From Candidatus Methanofastidiosum methylothiophilum (GTDB lineage Archaea; Methanobacteriota_B; Thermococci; Methanofastidiosales; Methanofastidiosaceae), in the NCBI GenBank assembly GCA_001587675.1, contig LNGD01000085.1, positions 1 through 6,798 on the forward strand: a stretch of DNA of 6,798 nucleotides, read 5' to 3'. The translations under genes and the position numbers were made by a program. Positions 1-6,059 of this stretch are shown here, in pieces (the first letter of the stretch is position 1; every line of letters starts with the position of its first letter). Below the pieces are notes generated by a model. The model had not been told where the DNA came from and did no database searches. It was given only the letters and a program-made list of their open reading frames with translations.

Positions 1-767
1 TCAAAAAGACCATTTCTTTCACCAATATTACCTGAAGGTGCGATACCAAGACCTCCAACAAGTTGTGACGCCTCATCCGATAATATATCTCCAAATAAAT
101 TAGTTGTAACAACAACATCAAATCTTTCAGGTTCTTTGATTAGTCTCATTGCCATAGCATCTACTATTACTTCTTCAGTTTCGATTTCAGGATATTTTTC
201 TGAAACAGAAAATACAGTTCTTCTGAAAAGCCCACAAGTTTTTCGTAAGACATTAGCTTTGTGAACGACTGTTACTCTTTTTCTTTTATTTTCAATAGCA
301 TATTTGTATGTAAACTCTGCCAATCTCCTTGAAGCTTTTTCTGATATATGCCTTTCAGCTATTGCAACTCCATCCTCTTCTCTTTCAATTCCTTTGTACA
401 TGCCTTCGGTGTTTTCTCTCATTATAACTATGTCGATATTTTGTCTTGAAATCTCAATTGGAAGACTTTTTATTGGTCTTACATTTACAAATAAATCAAG
501 CTCTTTTCTCAATGTTACAATTGCGCTCTTGTAATTAGGTATGTCAGGGGGTGAGGACACAGCACCAAATAGTGTTGCATCAGCATTTCTACATGCATCA
601 ATTGTTGCCTGAGGAATTGAAGTGCCGTTTTTCAAATAACAATCATATCCTGCTTCTGCATATGAATAATCAAAATTTAGATTAATATGTGAAAGTAAAT
701 TGATTGTAGCATTGATAACATCGTTACCTATACCGTCTCCTTTGATAACGCATATATTATATCCCAT
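1..767 (-). CDS. Homoisocitrate / 3-isopropylmalate dehydrogenase family protein (3' end cut by window edge)
   Basis: A beta-decarboxylating NAD(P)-dependent dehydrogenase. In this operon it should oxidise homoisocitrate to 2-oxoadipate in cytosolic AAA lysine synthesis. The visible 255 residues start at ATG 767, preceded by the Shine-Dalgarno site AGGTGA (776-781), and overlap the small-subunit gene by 11 bases. Seen: N-terminal GDGIG (10-14), NVRP (95-98), RENTEG (117-122) with Tyr124, HKAN with catalytic Lys170, metal-binding Asp203, Asp227 and Asp231 in IVDAMAM and GDILSDEA, and GGLGIAPSGNIG. The C-terminal part, normally about 75-90 residues including the NAD-binding HGSAPDIAG segment, lies outside the window. 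The position matching Arg85 of Thermus homoisocitrate dehydrogenase is Val84, so isopropylmalate or longer homologues (AksF-like) are possible substrates. Family certain; exact substrate not. Confidence 0.9.
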   Translation of the reverse strand, partial: MGYNICVIKGDGIGNDVINATINLLSHINLNFDYSYAEAGYDCYLKNGTSIPQATIDACRNADATLFGAVSSPPDIPNYKSAIVTLRKELDLFVNVRPIKSLPIEISRQNIDIVIMRENTEGMYKGIEREEDGVAIAERHISEKASRRLAEFTYKYAIENKRKRVTVVHKANVLRKTCGLFRRTVFSVSEKYPEIETEEVIVDAMAMRLIKEPERFDVVVTTNLFGDILSDEASQLVGGLGIAPSGNIGERNGLF

Positions 768-1260
768 TTTCAAGTTCACCTATATCATGATTTTTTAAGA
801 AATTTACAATTCCACCTGCATCAATAATTTTCAGAATAAACTCCGGAAATCCCTTGGATCTGACTTCTTTACCATTTTTCATTATCTTAATTTTTCCCTC
901 TTTCAAGTCAACTTCAATTTCATCTCCATCTTCAACTATACCGTATAAATCTTCAGAAATCATAATTGGTAGACCTATATTAATGCAGTTTCTGTAGAAT
1001 ATTCTAGCAAAACTCTTTGCAATAACTGCCTTTACTCCTGATGCCTTAATTGCTATAGGTGCGTGCTCTCTTGATGAACCACATCCAAAATTTTCTCCTG
1101 CTACTATAAAGTCTCCTACTTTAACATTTTTTGAGAAATCTGGTCTTACCTCAAAAAAACAGTGTTCTGCAAGTGCTTTAGGATCTGTCGTGACATTATA
1201 TCTACCTGGTATAATCTCATCTGTGTTAACGTCATCATTGAATTTGAATACCCTTCCCAT
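757..1260 (-). CDS. lysU: Homoaconitase / isopropylmalate isomerase small subunit
   Basis: Small (swivel-domain) subunit of a two-subunit aconitase-family hydro-lyase, pairing with the large subunit encoded just upstream to convert homocitrate to homoisocitrate. The 167-residue length is normal for archaeal LeuD/HacB/LysU. Seen: NTDEIIPG (12-19), the substrate loop YNVTT (21-25), GENFGCGSSREHAP (about 55-68) and AKSFARIFYRN. The start is ATG 1260, fused to the large-subunit stop as TGATG and preceded by AGAGGTGAT; a TTG one codon earlier is less likely. In Methanocaldococcus homoaconitase the loop is YLRTT, with an arginine contacting the extra carboxylate; here that residue is Val23. The loop also differs from the YLVYT of leucine-type LeuD. 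Lysine function is inferred from the operon; a shared role with leucine is possible. Confidence 0.92.
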   Translation of the reverse strand: MGRVFKFNDDVNTDEIIPGRYNVTTDPKALAEHCFFEVRPDFSKNVKVGDFIVAGENFGCGSSREHAPIAIKASGVKAVIAKSFARIFYRNCINIGLPIMISEDLYGIVEDGDEIEVDLKEGKIKIMKNGKEVRSKGFPEFILKIIDAGGIVNFLKNHDIGELENGI

Positions 1261-2498
1261 CAAATCACCTCTCTTGGGTCTGTTATTTTACCATTGAGCG
1301 CTGTAGCAGCTGCAGTTGCAGGGGATGCAATTATTATCTCTCCTTTATCTGAGCCCATTCTTCCTACAAAGTTTCTATTCATAGTCGTTAAAGCTCGGTC
1401 ACCAGGTGCGATTACTCCTTGATGTCTTCCGATACAAGGACCACATCCAGGATTACAAACCATTGCTCCAGCATCCATGAATATTTTTATGTAACCCCTA
1501 TTCATTGCCTCTAAATAAATTTCATTTGAAGCCGGAACGATAATCGTCTTTAGAAGAGGGCTTAATTTTTTTCCTTTAAACATTCTAGCAGCAATTTCAA
1601 GATCTTCTATTCTACCATTAGTACATGTACCTATAAATACTTCATCAACTTCAGTTCCTACATATTTTTCAACAGGATAAACATTGTCAACTTTGGGTGA
1701 AACTGCAAGTTGAGGAGTGAGATCTTCTACATCAAATTCAAAGACTTTTTCATAATTTGGGTCTTTGGGAACTATTTCTGTATATGGATAGCCCCTTGAT
1801 TTCAAGTAATTTTCAGTGACCTTATCCGTCTTTATTAAACCGGTCTTTCCTCCCATCTCAATTGCCATGTTAGTTAGTGTTAGTCTATCCCCTAAAGCCA
1901 TGTTTTCTATAGTTGGTCCACCAAATTCACAGGCTTTGTAAGTTGCCCCTCTGGCTCCAACTTTACCTATTATTTTTAGAATCAAATCTTTTGGGTAAAC
2001 ACCTTTAGCAAATGAACCATTAACATCAAAATAAAATGTTTCAGGAACTCTAAACCAATTCTTTCCTGTTGCATACGAGACTCCTATATCGGTTGAACCA
2101 ACACCAGTTCCAAAAGCTCCAAGAGCTCCATAAGTACAAGTGTGGGAATCTCCTCCAATAATAACTCGTCCTGGTAAGACAAATCCCTTTTCAACAAGAA
2201 CTTGATGGCAAATACCCTCTCTGAAAAAGTTCTTTATTCCTTCCTTTTTAATAAATTCTAATACTTCTTTTTGCAATGTTGCACTTTCAACTGATGCCGG
2301 TGGCTGGACATGATCAAATATTACTACAACTCTATTTTTATCAAACAAAGGTTTACCCGTATTTCTCAATGCTTTGATTGCTAGAGGAGTAGTATTATCA
2401 TGACTCATTGTTACATCTATATCAACTAATACTATATCCCCTGCAGAAACATCTCTTGAAAGTTTTCTAGAAAAAATCTCTTCAGCAACTGTTCCCAT
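1260..2498 (-). CDS. lysT: Homoaconitase / isopropylmalate isomerase large subunit
   Basis: Large catalytic subunit carrying the [4Fe-4S] cluster of the dehydratase that isomerises homocitrate to homoisocitrate, acting with the adjacent small subunit. Counting from ATG 2498 it has 412 residues, typical of archaeal LeuC/HacA. Seen: GGDSHTCTYGALGAFGTGVGSTD (about 115-137), cluster cysteines Cys292 (GTCTNGR) and Cys352/Cys355 (PGCGPCIG), and SPATAAATAL near the C-terminus. I chose ATG 2498 because GGTGAGG lies just before it and MGTVAEEIF matches the usual family start. An in-frame ATG at 2510 would add four residues. The start overlaps the homocitrate synthase gene by 17 bases, and the stop overlaps the small-subunit ATG by one, so translation is probably coupled. 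Lysine versus leucine specificity cannot be read from this subunit. Confidence 0.93.
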   Translation of the reverse strand: MGTVAEEIFSRKLSRDVSAGDIVLVDIDVTMSHDNTTPLAIKALRNTGKPLFDKNRVVVIFDHVQPPASVESATLQKEVLEFIKKEGIKNFFREGICHQVLVEKGFVLPGRVIIGGDSHTCTYGALGAFGTGVGSTDIGVSYATGKNWFRVPETFYFDVNGSFAKGVYPKDLILKIIGKVGARGATYKACEFGGPTIENMALGDRLTLTNMAIEMGGKTGLIKTDKVTENYLKSRGYPYTEIVPKDPNYEKVFEFDVEDLTPQLAVSPKVDNVYPVEKYVGTEVDEVFIGTCTNGRIEDLEIAARMFKGKKLSPLLKTIIVPASNEIYLEAMNRGYIKIFMDAGAMVCNPGCGPCIGRHQGVIAPGDRALTTMNRNFVGRMGSDKGEIIIASPATAAATALNGKITDPREVI

Positions 2499-3876
2499 TA
2501 TCCTCACCATATTTCTTTAGAACTACTCTTGTACTTGTTGCAAGAACTCCTGGAATACTCCTTATATCTTCTATTAGATTATTTAATTCTGCAACATTCT
2601 TTAATGATGCATATATTGCAATATCTTCGTCTCCTGACATCTCATAAAGTTTTTGAACACCTTTCATATTTTTTATTTTCCTTGATACCGAAGTTGTGTA
2701 AATATGGGCTTCAAGTCGTAAGAATAATACCGCATCAACACCAGAAGGTATTGTTACTGCCTTAAATCCAAGAACTTTCTCCGCAATGTCTAGAATATCT
2801 GTATCATGTACAATCTTTCTTTCGTCGCCTACTTTCTTAATTTCCTGAATTATTCTTAGAAGGTCTTCATCTGTAGCCTTTATTCCATATTGTTCTAGTT
2901 TCGACATTACTGCTCTTCTTCCAGCGAATTTGTCAACTATGATTTTTCTTTCTCTCCCAACCATTTCTGGCGAAAAAGGTTCATAAGTACTTGGATTTTT
3001 TAATACTCCATCTGTATGAACTCCACTCTTATGCGTAAATGCATTATCCCCCATTATTGGCATTAGTGGGTAAATATATATTCCCGTAATTTTTTCAACA
3101 AATGCTGAAATACTTTTTAACATTTTTAAGTCATATTTTAAATTTTCATTGTCTAAAACGTGAGTAGCAGTTACAAAAGTGGATAAATCAACTATACCTG
3201 TTCTTTCTCCTATCCCATTTACTGTAGTGTGAACACAGTCTGCACCAGCTCTAACACCCGCCATAGCATTTGCAACAGCAAGTCCAAAATCATTGTGGCA
3301 ATGAACATCAATTCCAACAGGTTTTAAATTTTCTTTTATCTTCTTTACAAGATCATAAAAAATATGGGGTTGCATAACCCCGACGGTATCTGCAACACTT
3401 ATCCTATCTGCACCTGCTTCAATTGCAGCATTACAGATTTCAATTAGATAATCAAAATCTGTTCTTGTTGCATCTTCTGGTGTATATCTGACTTTAAGTC
3501 CGTGGTCTTTTGCATATTGGACACAATCAACTACTTTGTCTATTGCTACTTCTTTTGTCATTTTCAATTTATCATGAAGGTGTAAGTTTGATGTTGCTAG
3601 AAATATGGCAACTCTGTCGACTTCACAATCAACAGCCATTTCAACATCTCCTCTCACTGCTCTAACGTGACCAACAACATCTGCATTGAGATTTTCTTTT
3701 ACCACCTTTCTGATAAATTCTTCAATTTTTGGAGAGACATTAGGATGTCCGACTTCTATCATATCTACTCCAAAATCATCAAGCATCTTAGCAAGTGTCA
3801 TTTTTTCATTAATTGTAAAAGAAACACCTGCAGTTTGTTCCCCTTCTCTTAGAGTTGTGTCCAATATTTTAACCAT
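2482..3876 (-). CDS. lysS: Homocitrate synthase with C-terminal RAM domain
   Basis: First committed enzyme of AAA lysine synthesis: acetyl-CoA + 2-oxoglutarate to homocitrate. It has 464 residues. The DRE-TIM barrel shows DTTLREGEQ (6-14, catalytic Arg10), EVGHPNVSP (41-49), the metal-binding HCHND (192-196) and NGIGERTG (220-227), followed by the linker motif SGVHTDG (284-290). EVGHP-type sequence resembles archaeal homocitrate synthases rather than isopropylmalate synthases, and LysW lies next door. Residues about 381-456 form a RAM (Lrp/AsnC-type amino-acid-binding) domain with KGVQKLYEMSGDEDIAIY. It is related to the C-terminal half of the regulator at 4153 and differs from the LeuA regulatory domain. 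This suggests lysine feedback. The gene starts one base after lysW, with GGGGAG about 7 bases upstream lying inside the lysW end. The alternative is a related 2-isopropylmalate or homologating synthase, judged less likely. Confidence 0.92.
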   Translation of the reverse strand: MVKILDTTLREGEQTAGVSFTINEKMTLAKMLDDFGVDMIEVGHPNVSPKIEEFIRKVVKENLNADVVGHVRAVRGDVEMAVDCEVDRVAIFLATSNLHLHDKLKMTKEVAIDKVVDCVQYAKDHGLKVRYTPEDATRTDFDYLIEICNAAIEAGADRISVADTVGVMQPHIFYDLVKKIKENLKPVGIDVHCHNDFGLAVANAMAGVRAGADCVHTTVNGIGERTGIVDLSTFVTATHVLDNENLKYDLKMLKSISAFVEKITGIYIYPLMPIMGDNAFTHKSGVHTDGVLKNPSTYEPFSPEMVGRERKIIVDKFAGRRAVMSKLEQYGIKATDEDLLRIIQEIKKVGDERKIVHDTDILDIAEKVLGFKAVTIPSGVDAVLFLRLEAHIYTTSVSRKIKNMKGVQKLYEMSGDEDIAIYASLKNVAELNNLIEDIRSIPGVLATSTRVVLKKYGEDNGNSC

Positions 3877-3877
3877 T

Positions 3878-4039
3878 TTATTCTCCCCAATCCTCTTCTT
3901 CTTCAGGGGCTATTTCTAGTATAAGTGGGTCAAGACTTATTATTTCAAGTTCTATCCCACACTCTGGACATTCAACAATATCCCCTACTTCTGGATTTTC
4001 TATTTCTATTACACAGTTACATTCTGGGCATTCTCCCAT
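3878..4039 (-). CDS. lysW: LysW amino-group carrier protein
   Basis: A 53-residue acidic carrier protein. In the family, the gamma-carboxyl of its C-terminal glutamate is joined by LysX to the alpha-amino group of alpha-aminoadipate, shielding it while LysZ, LysY, LysJ and LysK act. Seen: a zinc-ribbon of two CPEC pairs (Cys4/Cys7 and Cys24/Cys27), a run of acidic residues, and the diagnostic C-terminus EDWGE ending in Glu53. An extra Cys9 is present. ATG 4039 is preceded by GAGGTGA (4045-4051). It is the first gene of the minus-strand lysine operon and lies one base before homocitrate synthase. Its presence shows that lysine (and perhaps ornithine) is made by the LysW route, not the diaminopimelate route. 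LysX, LysY and LysZ are not in view and may lie beyond the left edge. Confidence 0.95.
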   Translation of the reverse strand: MGECPECNCVIEIENPEVGDIVECPECGIELEIISLDPLILEIAPEEEEDWGE

Positions 4040-4071
4040 CTAAATCACCTCGATGGCATTAATCGTAAACA

Positions 4072-4081
4072 CTTTTTAAAT
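4072..4081 (-). promoter_or_regulatory. TATA box of the lysW operon
   Basis: On the minus strand the sequence ATTTAAAAAG is a good archaeal TATA box. Its centre is about 37 bases before the lysW ATG, placing transcription start near 4050-4053. This leaves a short leader of about 12 bases that just holds the GAGGTGA ribosome-binding site at 4045-4051. Inferred from spacing only. Confidence 0.6.
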
Positions 4082-4100
4082 GTTGCGGTTAAAATTAGTA

Positions 4101-4110
4101 GTAATATTAC
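4101..4110. promoter_or_regulatory. Candidate operator: perfect 10-bp palindrome in the divergent promoter
   Basis: GTAATATTAC is a perfect inverted repeat between the two divergent TATA boxes, about 20 bases from the lysW box (4081) and 12 bases before the rightward box (4123). A second, wider inverted pair, ATCGTAA at 4062-4068 and TTACGAT at 4107-4113, brackets the lysW TATA box and overlaps the palindrome. Lrp-family proteins bind such AT-rich dyads as dimers or octamers, so the adjacent LysM-like regulator is the natural candidate. Short AT-rich palindromes also arise by chance. Confidence 0.4.
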
Positions 4111-4122
4111 GATAATCGAAAT

Positions 4123-4131
4123 ATTTTTAAA
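4123..4131 (+). promoter_or_regulatory. TATA box of the lysM-like gene (leaderless start)
   Basis: ATTTTTAAA, preceded by a purine-containing CGAAA that could act as a BRE, is centred 26 bases before the ATG at 4153. Transcription would therefore begin at or within a base or two of the start codon. No Shine-Dalgarno sequence is visible in TGGGATACTTATTT before the ATG, which fits a leaderless mRNA. Confidence 0.6.
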
Positions 4132-4152
4132 GCAAAACTGGGATACTTATTT

Positions 4153-4563
4153 ATGGATGAGATAGACATTCAAATATTAAATCTTTTAGAAAAAGATTCA
4201 AGAATGAAGAATACAGATATTGCCAAATTACTCTCTGTTTCTGAGGGATCCATTAGAAGAAGAATTGATAATCTGATAAAAATAGGAATAATTAAAAATT
4301 TTACCGTTGACATCTCTACCAGTTTTGGATTTATCTCATTAGTTCTCTTAAATACCCATACCCAGGAATCCACATATGAAATTGTCAAACAAATAAAAAA
4401 CATTGAAGGAGTAAAAAGAGTTTATGAAACTACTGGTGAATGGGATGTAGTTGCATATGTTCTCTGTAATTCACCGAAAGAGTTTAATATTATTATCGAA
4501 AACATCAGAAAACTTAAAGGCGTAAATAAATCTACTAGCCTAACAGTTTTGAACGTTGTATAG
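4153..4563 (+). CDS. lysM: LysM-like Lrp/AsnC-family transcriptional regulator
   Basis: A 136-residue Lrp/AsnC regulator. Residues about 1-50 form the winged helix-turn-helix (DSRMKNTDIAKLLSVSEGSI, then RRRIDNLIKIGIIKNFTVD). Residues about 60-136 form the RAM effector-binding domain, with EGVKRVYETTGEWDVVAYV; VYETTG-D closely resembles, from memory, the Sulfolobus regulator LysM. LysM binds lysine and controls the LysW operon there. The position here, divergent from lysW across a 113-base region with a central palindrome, supports the same role: control of the lysine operon and perhaps of itself. The ATG at 4153 lacks a ribosome-binding site but sits 26 bases after a TATA box, fitting leaderless translation. 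A receiver-domain gene follows after 7 bases. Family is certain; lysine as effector is inferred. Confidence 0.9.
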   Translation: MDEIDIQILNLLEKDSRMKNTDIAKLLSVSEGSIRRRIDNLIKIGIIKNFTVDISTSFGFISLVLLNTHTQESTYEIVKQIKNIEGVKRVYETTGEWDVVAYVLCNSPKEFNIIIENIRKLKGVNKSTSLTVLNVV

Positions 4564-4570
4564 TGATAAA

Positions 4571-4945
4571 ATGGTGAAAATATTAATTGTCGATGATAAT
4601 CAGGATTTTTTAGATATTTTAAAACAAGGATTATCGTCTCATACAGTATTTTTAGCTCATGATGGATTGGCAGGGATTGAAGAATATAAGAAACATTCAC
4701 CAGATGTCGTCATTATGGATATAAAAATGCCTGTTATGGACGGTATTAAAGCAACTAAGGAAATACTGAAGTTAAATTCCAATGCTTTTATTATTGGGGG
4801 CACTGCTTACTCCGACCTTCAAAAAGAATTATTTGACGCAGGTGCAAAGTTTGTTCTGATTAAACCATTTTCTATTGATGCAATTGTAAAAATAATAGAT
4901 AAATATGTTTTAAAAAAGAGACCTAAGACAGGATATTTTCAATAG
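4571..4945 (+). CDS. Stand-alone CheY-like response regulator receiver protein
   Basis: A 124-residue single-domain receiver (REC) with no output domain. All catalytic positions are present: the acidic pair Asp8/Asp9 in LIVDDN, phospho-acceptor Asp50 in VVIMDIKMP, switch Thr78 in IGGTAYS, and Lys98-Pro99 in VLIKPF. It should accept a phosphoryl group from a histidine kinase, which is not in the window. ATG 4571 is chosen over TTG 4556 because MVKILIVDD is the normal REC start and it leaves a 7-base gap after the lysM-like stop. The two genes are probably cotranscribed. The last 23 bases overlap the opposing purP-like gene. Possible roles are taxis, partner-protein control, or modulation of the neighbouring regulator; nothing in the sequence decides between them. 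Confidence 0.9.
   Translation: MVKILIVDDNQDFLDILKQGLSSHTVFLAHDGLAGIEEYKKHSPDVVIMDIKMPVMDGIKATKEILKLNSNAFIIGGTAYSDLQKELFDAGAKFVLIKPFSIDAIVKIIDKYVLKKRPKTGYFQ
4912..4917 (-). terminator. Possible T-run terminator for the isf-purP unit
   Basis: The minus strand has six T residues starting 6 bases after the purP-like stop codon. Archaeal RNA polymerase can terminate at short U-tracts without a hairpin. The run lies inside the opposing receiver gene. Weak evidence, since the region is AT-rich. Confidence 0.3.
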
Positions 4946-6050
4946 AGTCTTTTTCTAGAGCTTCCTTTAATTCCATTCCTATTCTTTCCCCATAACTTAT
5001 CTCTCTTCCATAAAGATATCCTGTATGGGGGGTAAATTTAGTACCCGGGCTTCCAGGAATTCTCATTGAAACGTCAAATATGACAATCTCTTCTTTTCCT
5101 TCCAAAGAAGCAACAGCACCTTGTAGTGCAAATGGCCCTATAATTCCGGGGGCACATTCTTTTTTAGTTACATCAACGAATTTTTCTCCAATATCAAAGG
5201 CTTTCTCTAGGATACTCTCTTTTGTAGTACAGGTTATGTGACCAGTTTCAATCATCTTTGGCTTAATATATTTGAGGACTTCAAGTTGTTCATTTGCTGG
5301 AAGTCTTAGAATACCATCTAAATTAGTTTGACGTCTTGTATCTGTTCCCATTAGTTCCAATTCTTCTCTAATATTTGAGTAAAAATAATTAAAGTTTGTT
5401 TGAGCGCCCAAAATATATTCTTCAATAACTGCTTTTTTTAGTGCCTCGTTAGTAATCATTCCTTTTTCTATCAATTCTCTACTTTTTTGCTCATATTCTT
5501 GAGGAGAAGAAGCAAAGAAAAAAGCTCTTTCATAACTTCTAATAGCTTCTGAGACTTTGACTATTACTAATCTATCTATTTTTTCAGGGGAGGAGAATAT
5601 CTTAGGGAATCTTATACCAGCCTTGTTTAATAGATAATATTGATTCTTTGGTACATCTCGCTCTTCTAGTTTAACTAGTCCTCTTGATCCATAAATGGGA
5701 ACAAAGAAATCATTTTCTATTTGTTCAAAATTAAAGTAAACCCAGAAATACCTATTATGGATAAATATTGTGTTCATTTCTCTTAATTGCTTTTGAACAT
5801 CTTTATTGATTATATCACTAAATTTATCTAGTGCAATTACTTTGTCAATGCATCCCCTTCCATCCCTAGTCTTATAGTATTTTGAATAAGTTTTTTCTCT
5901 GCCTTTCTGACATACAGCGACTGTGTTGAATCCATATTTTTTCACACCGCTAGAAATATCAAGGGCTGAATGCCCTCCCAAAACACCAATAGTTATGTTG
6001 TCAAGATCATAACCCGCTAGGATATTCTTTATATCCTCCTGACCTATCAT
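4923..6050 (-). CDS. purP: PurP-family ATP-grasp protein (FAICAR synthetase-like, divergent ATP loop)
   Basis: A 375-residue member of the archaeal PurP family; the founder makes FAICAR from AICAR, formate and ATP in purine synthesis. Seen: the N-terminal phosphate-binding LGGHSALDI (24-32), GFNTVAVCQKGR (40-51), ATP-grasp VIVKV with Lys165, IEEYILG (209-215), ELMGTDTRRQTNLDG (232-246), PGIIGPFALQ (301-310) and the GERIGMELKEAL tail. Several positions depart from classic PurP. The glycine-rich loop after VIVK (GARGGRG in Methanocaldococcus) is EAIRSYERA, PHGS is HNRY (98-101), and the GNR-LRWE segment is GSRGLVKLEE. It may thus be a PurP2-type paralogue with another function. It starts 9 bases after the isf-like stop with only a weak site (AAGGTAAT), so it is probably cotranscribed with it. 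The family call is firm; the enzymatic call is uncertain. Confidence 0.82.
   Translation of the reverse strand: MIGQEDIKNILAGYDLDNITIGVLGGHSALDISSGVKKYGFNTVAVCQKGREKTYSKYYKTRDGRGCIDKVIALDKFSDIINKDVQKQLREMNTIFIHNRYFWVYFNFEQIENDFFVPIYGSRGLVKLEERDVPKNQYYLLNKAGIRFPKIFSSPEKIDRLVIVKVSEAIRSYERAFFFASSPQEYEQKSRELIEKGMITNEALKKAVIEEYILGAQTNFNYFYSNIREELELMGTDTRRQTNLDGILRLPANEQLEVLKYIKPKMIETGHITCTTKESILEKAFDIGEKFVDVTKKECAPGIIGPFALQGAVASLEGKEEIVIFDVSMRIPGSPGTKFTPHTGYLYGREISYGERIGMELKEALEKDSIENILS
4950..4954 (+). terminator. Possible T-run terminator for the lysM-receiver unit
   Basis: Five T residues follow the receiver stop codon by four bases, inside the 3' end of the opposing purP-like gene. No hairpin is evident. 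This is a plausible archaeal U-tract stop but weak by itself. Confidence 0.25.
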
Positions 6051-6059
6051 GAGATTACC

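Noticed and set aside
304..534. Plus-strand open frame of 76 codons
   Set aside because: It lies wholly antisense to the well-conserved dehydrogenase gene and has no family motif or promoter.
1162..1422. Plus-strand open frame across the junction of the aconitase subunit genes
   Set aside because: Antisense to two clearly recognised genes; composition is that of a shadow frame.
2529..2765. Plus-strand leucine-rich open frame resembling a membrane peptide
   Set aside because: Antisense to the RAM domain of homocitrate synthase; the hydrophobicity comes from reverse reading of AT-rich codons.
4556..4570. TTG start extending the receiver protein by five residues
   Set aside because: It would overlap the upstream gene, and MVKILIVDD from ATG 4571 is the standard receiver start.
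4170..4700. Minus-strand open frames under the regulator and receiver genes
   Set aside because: They are antisense to two intact genes with complete domain motifs and lack initiation signals.
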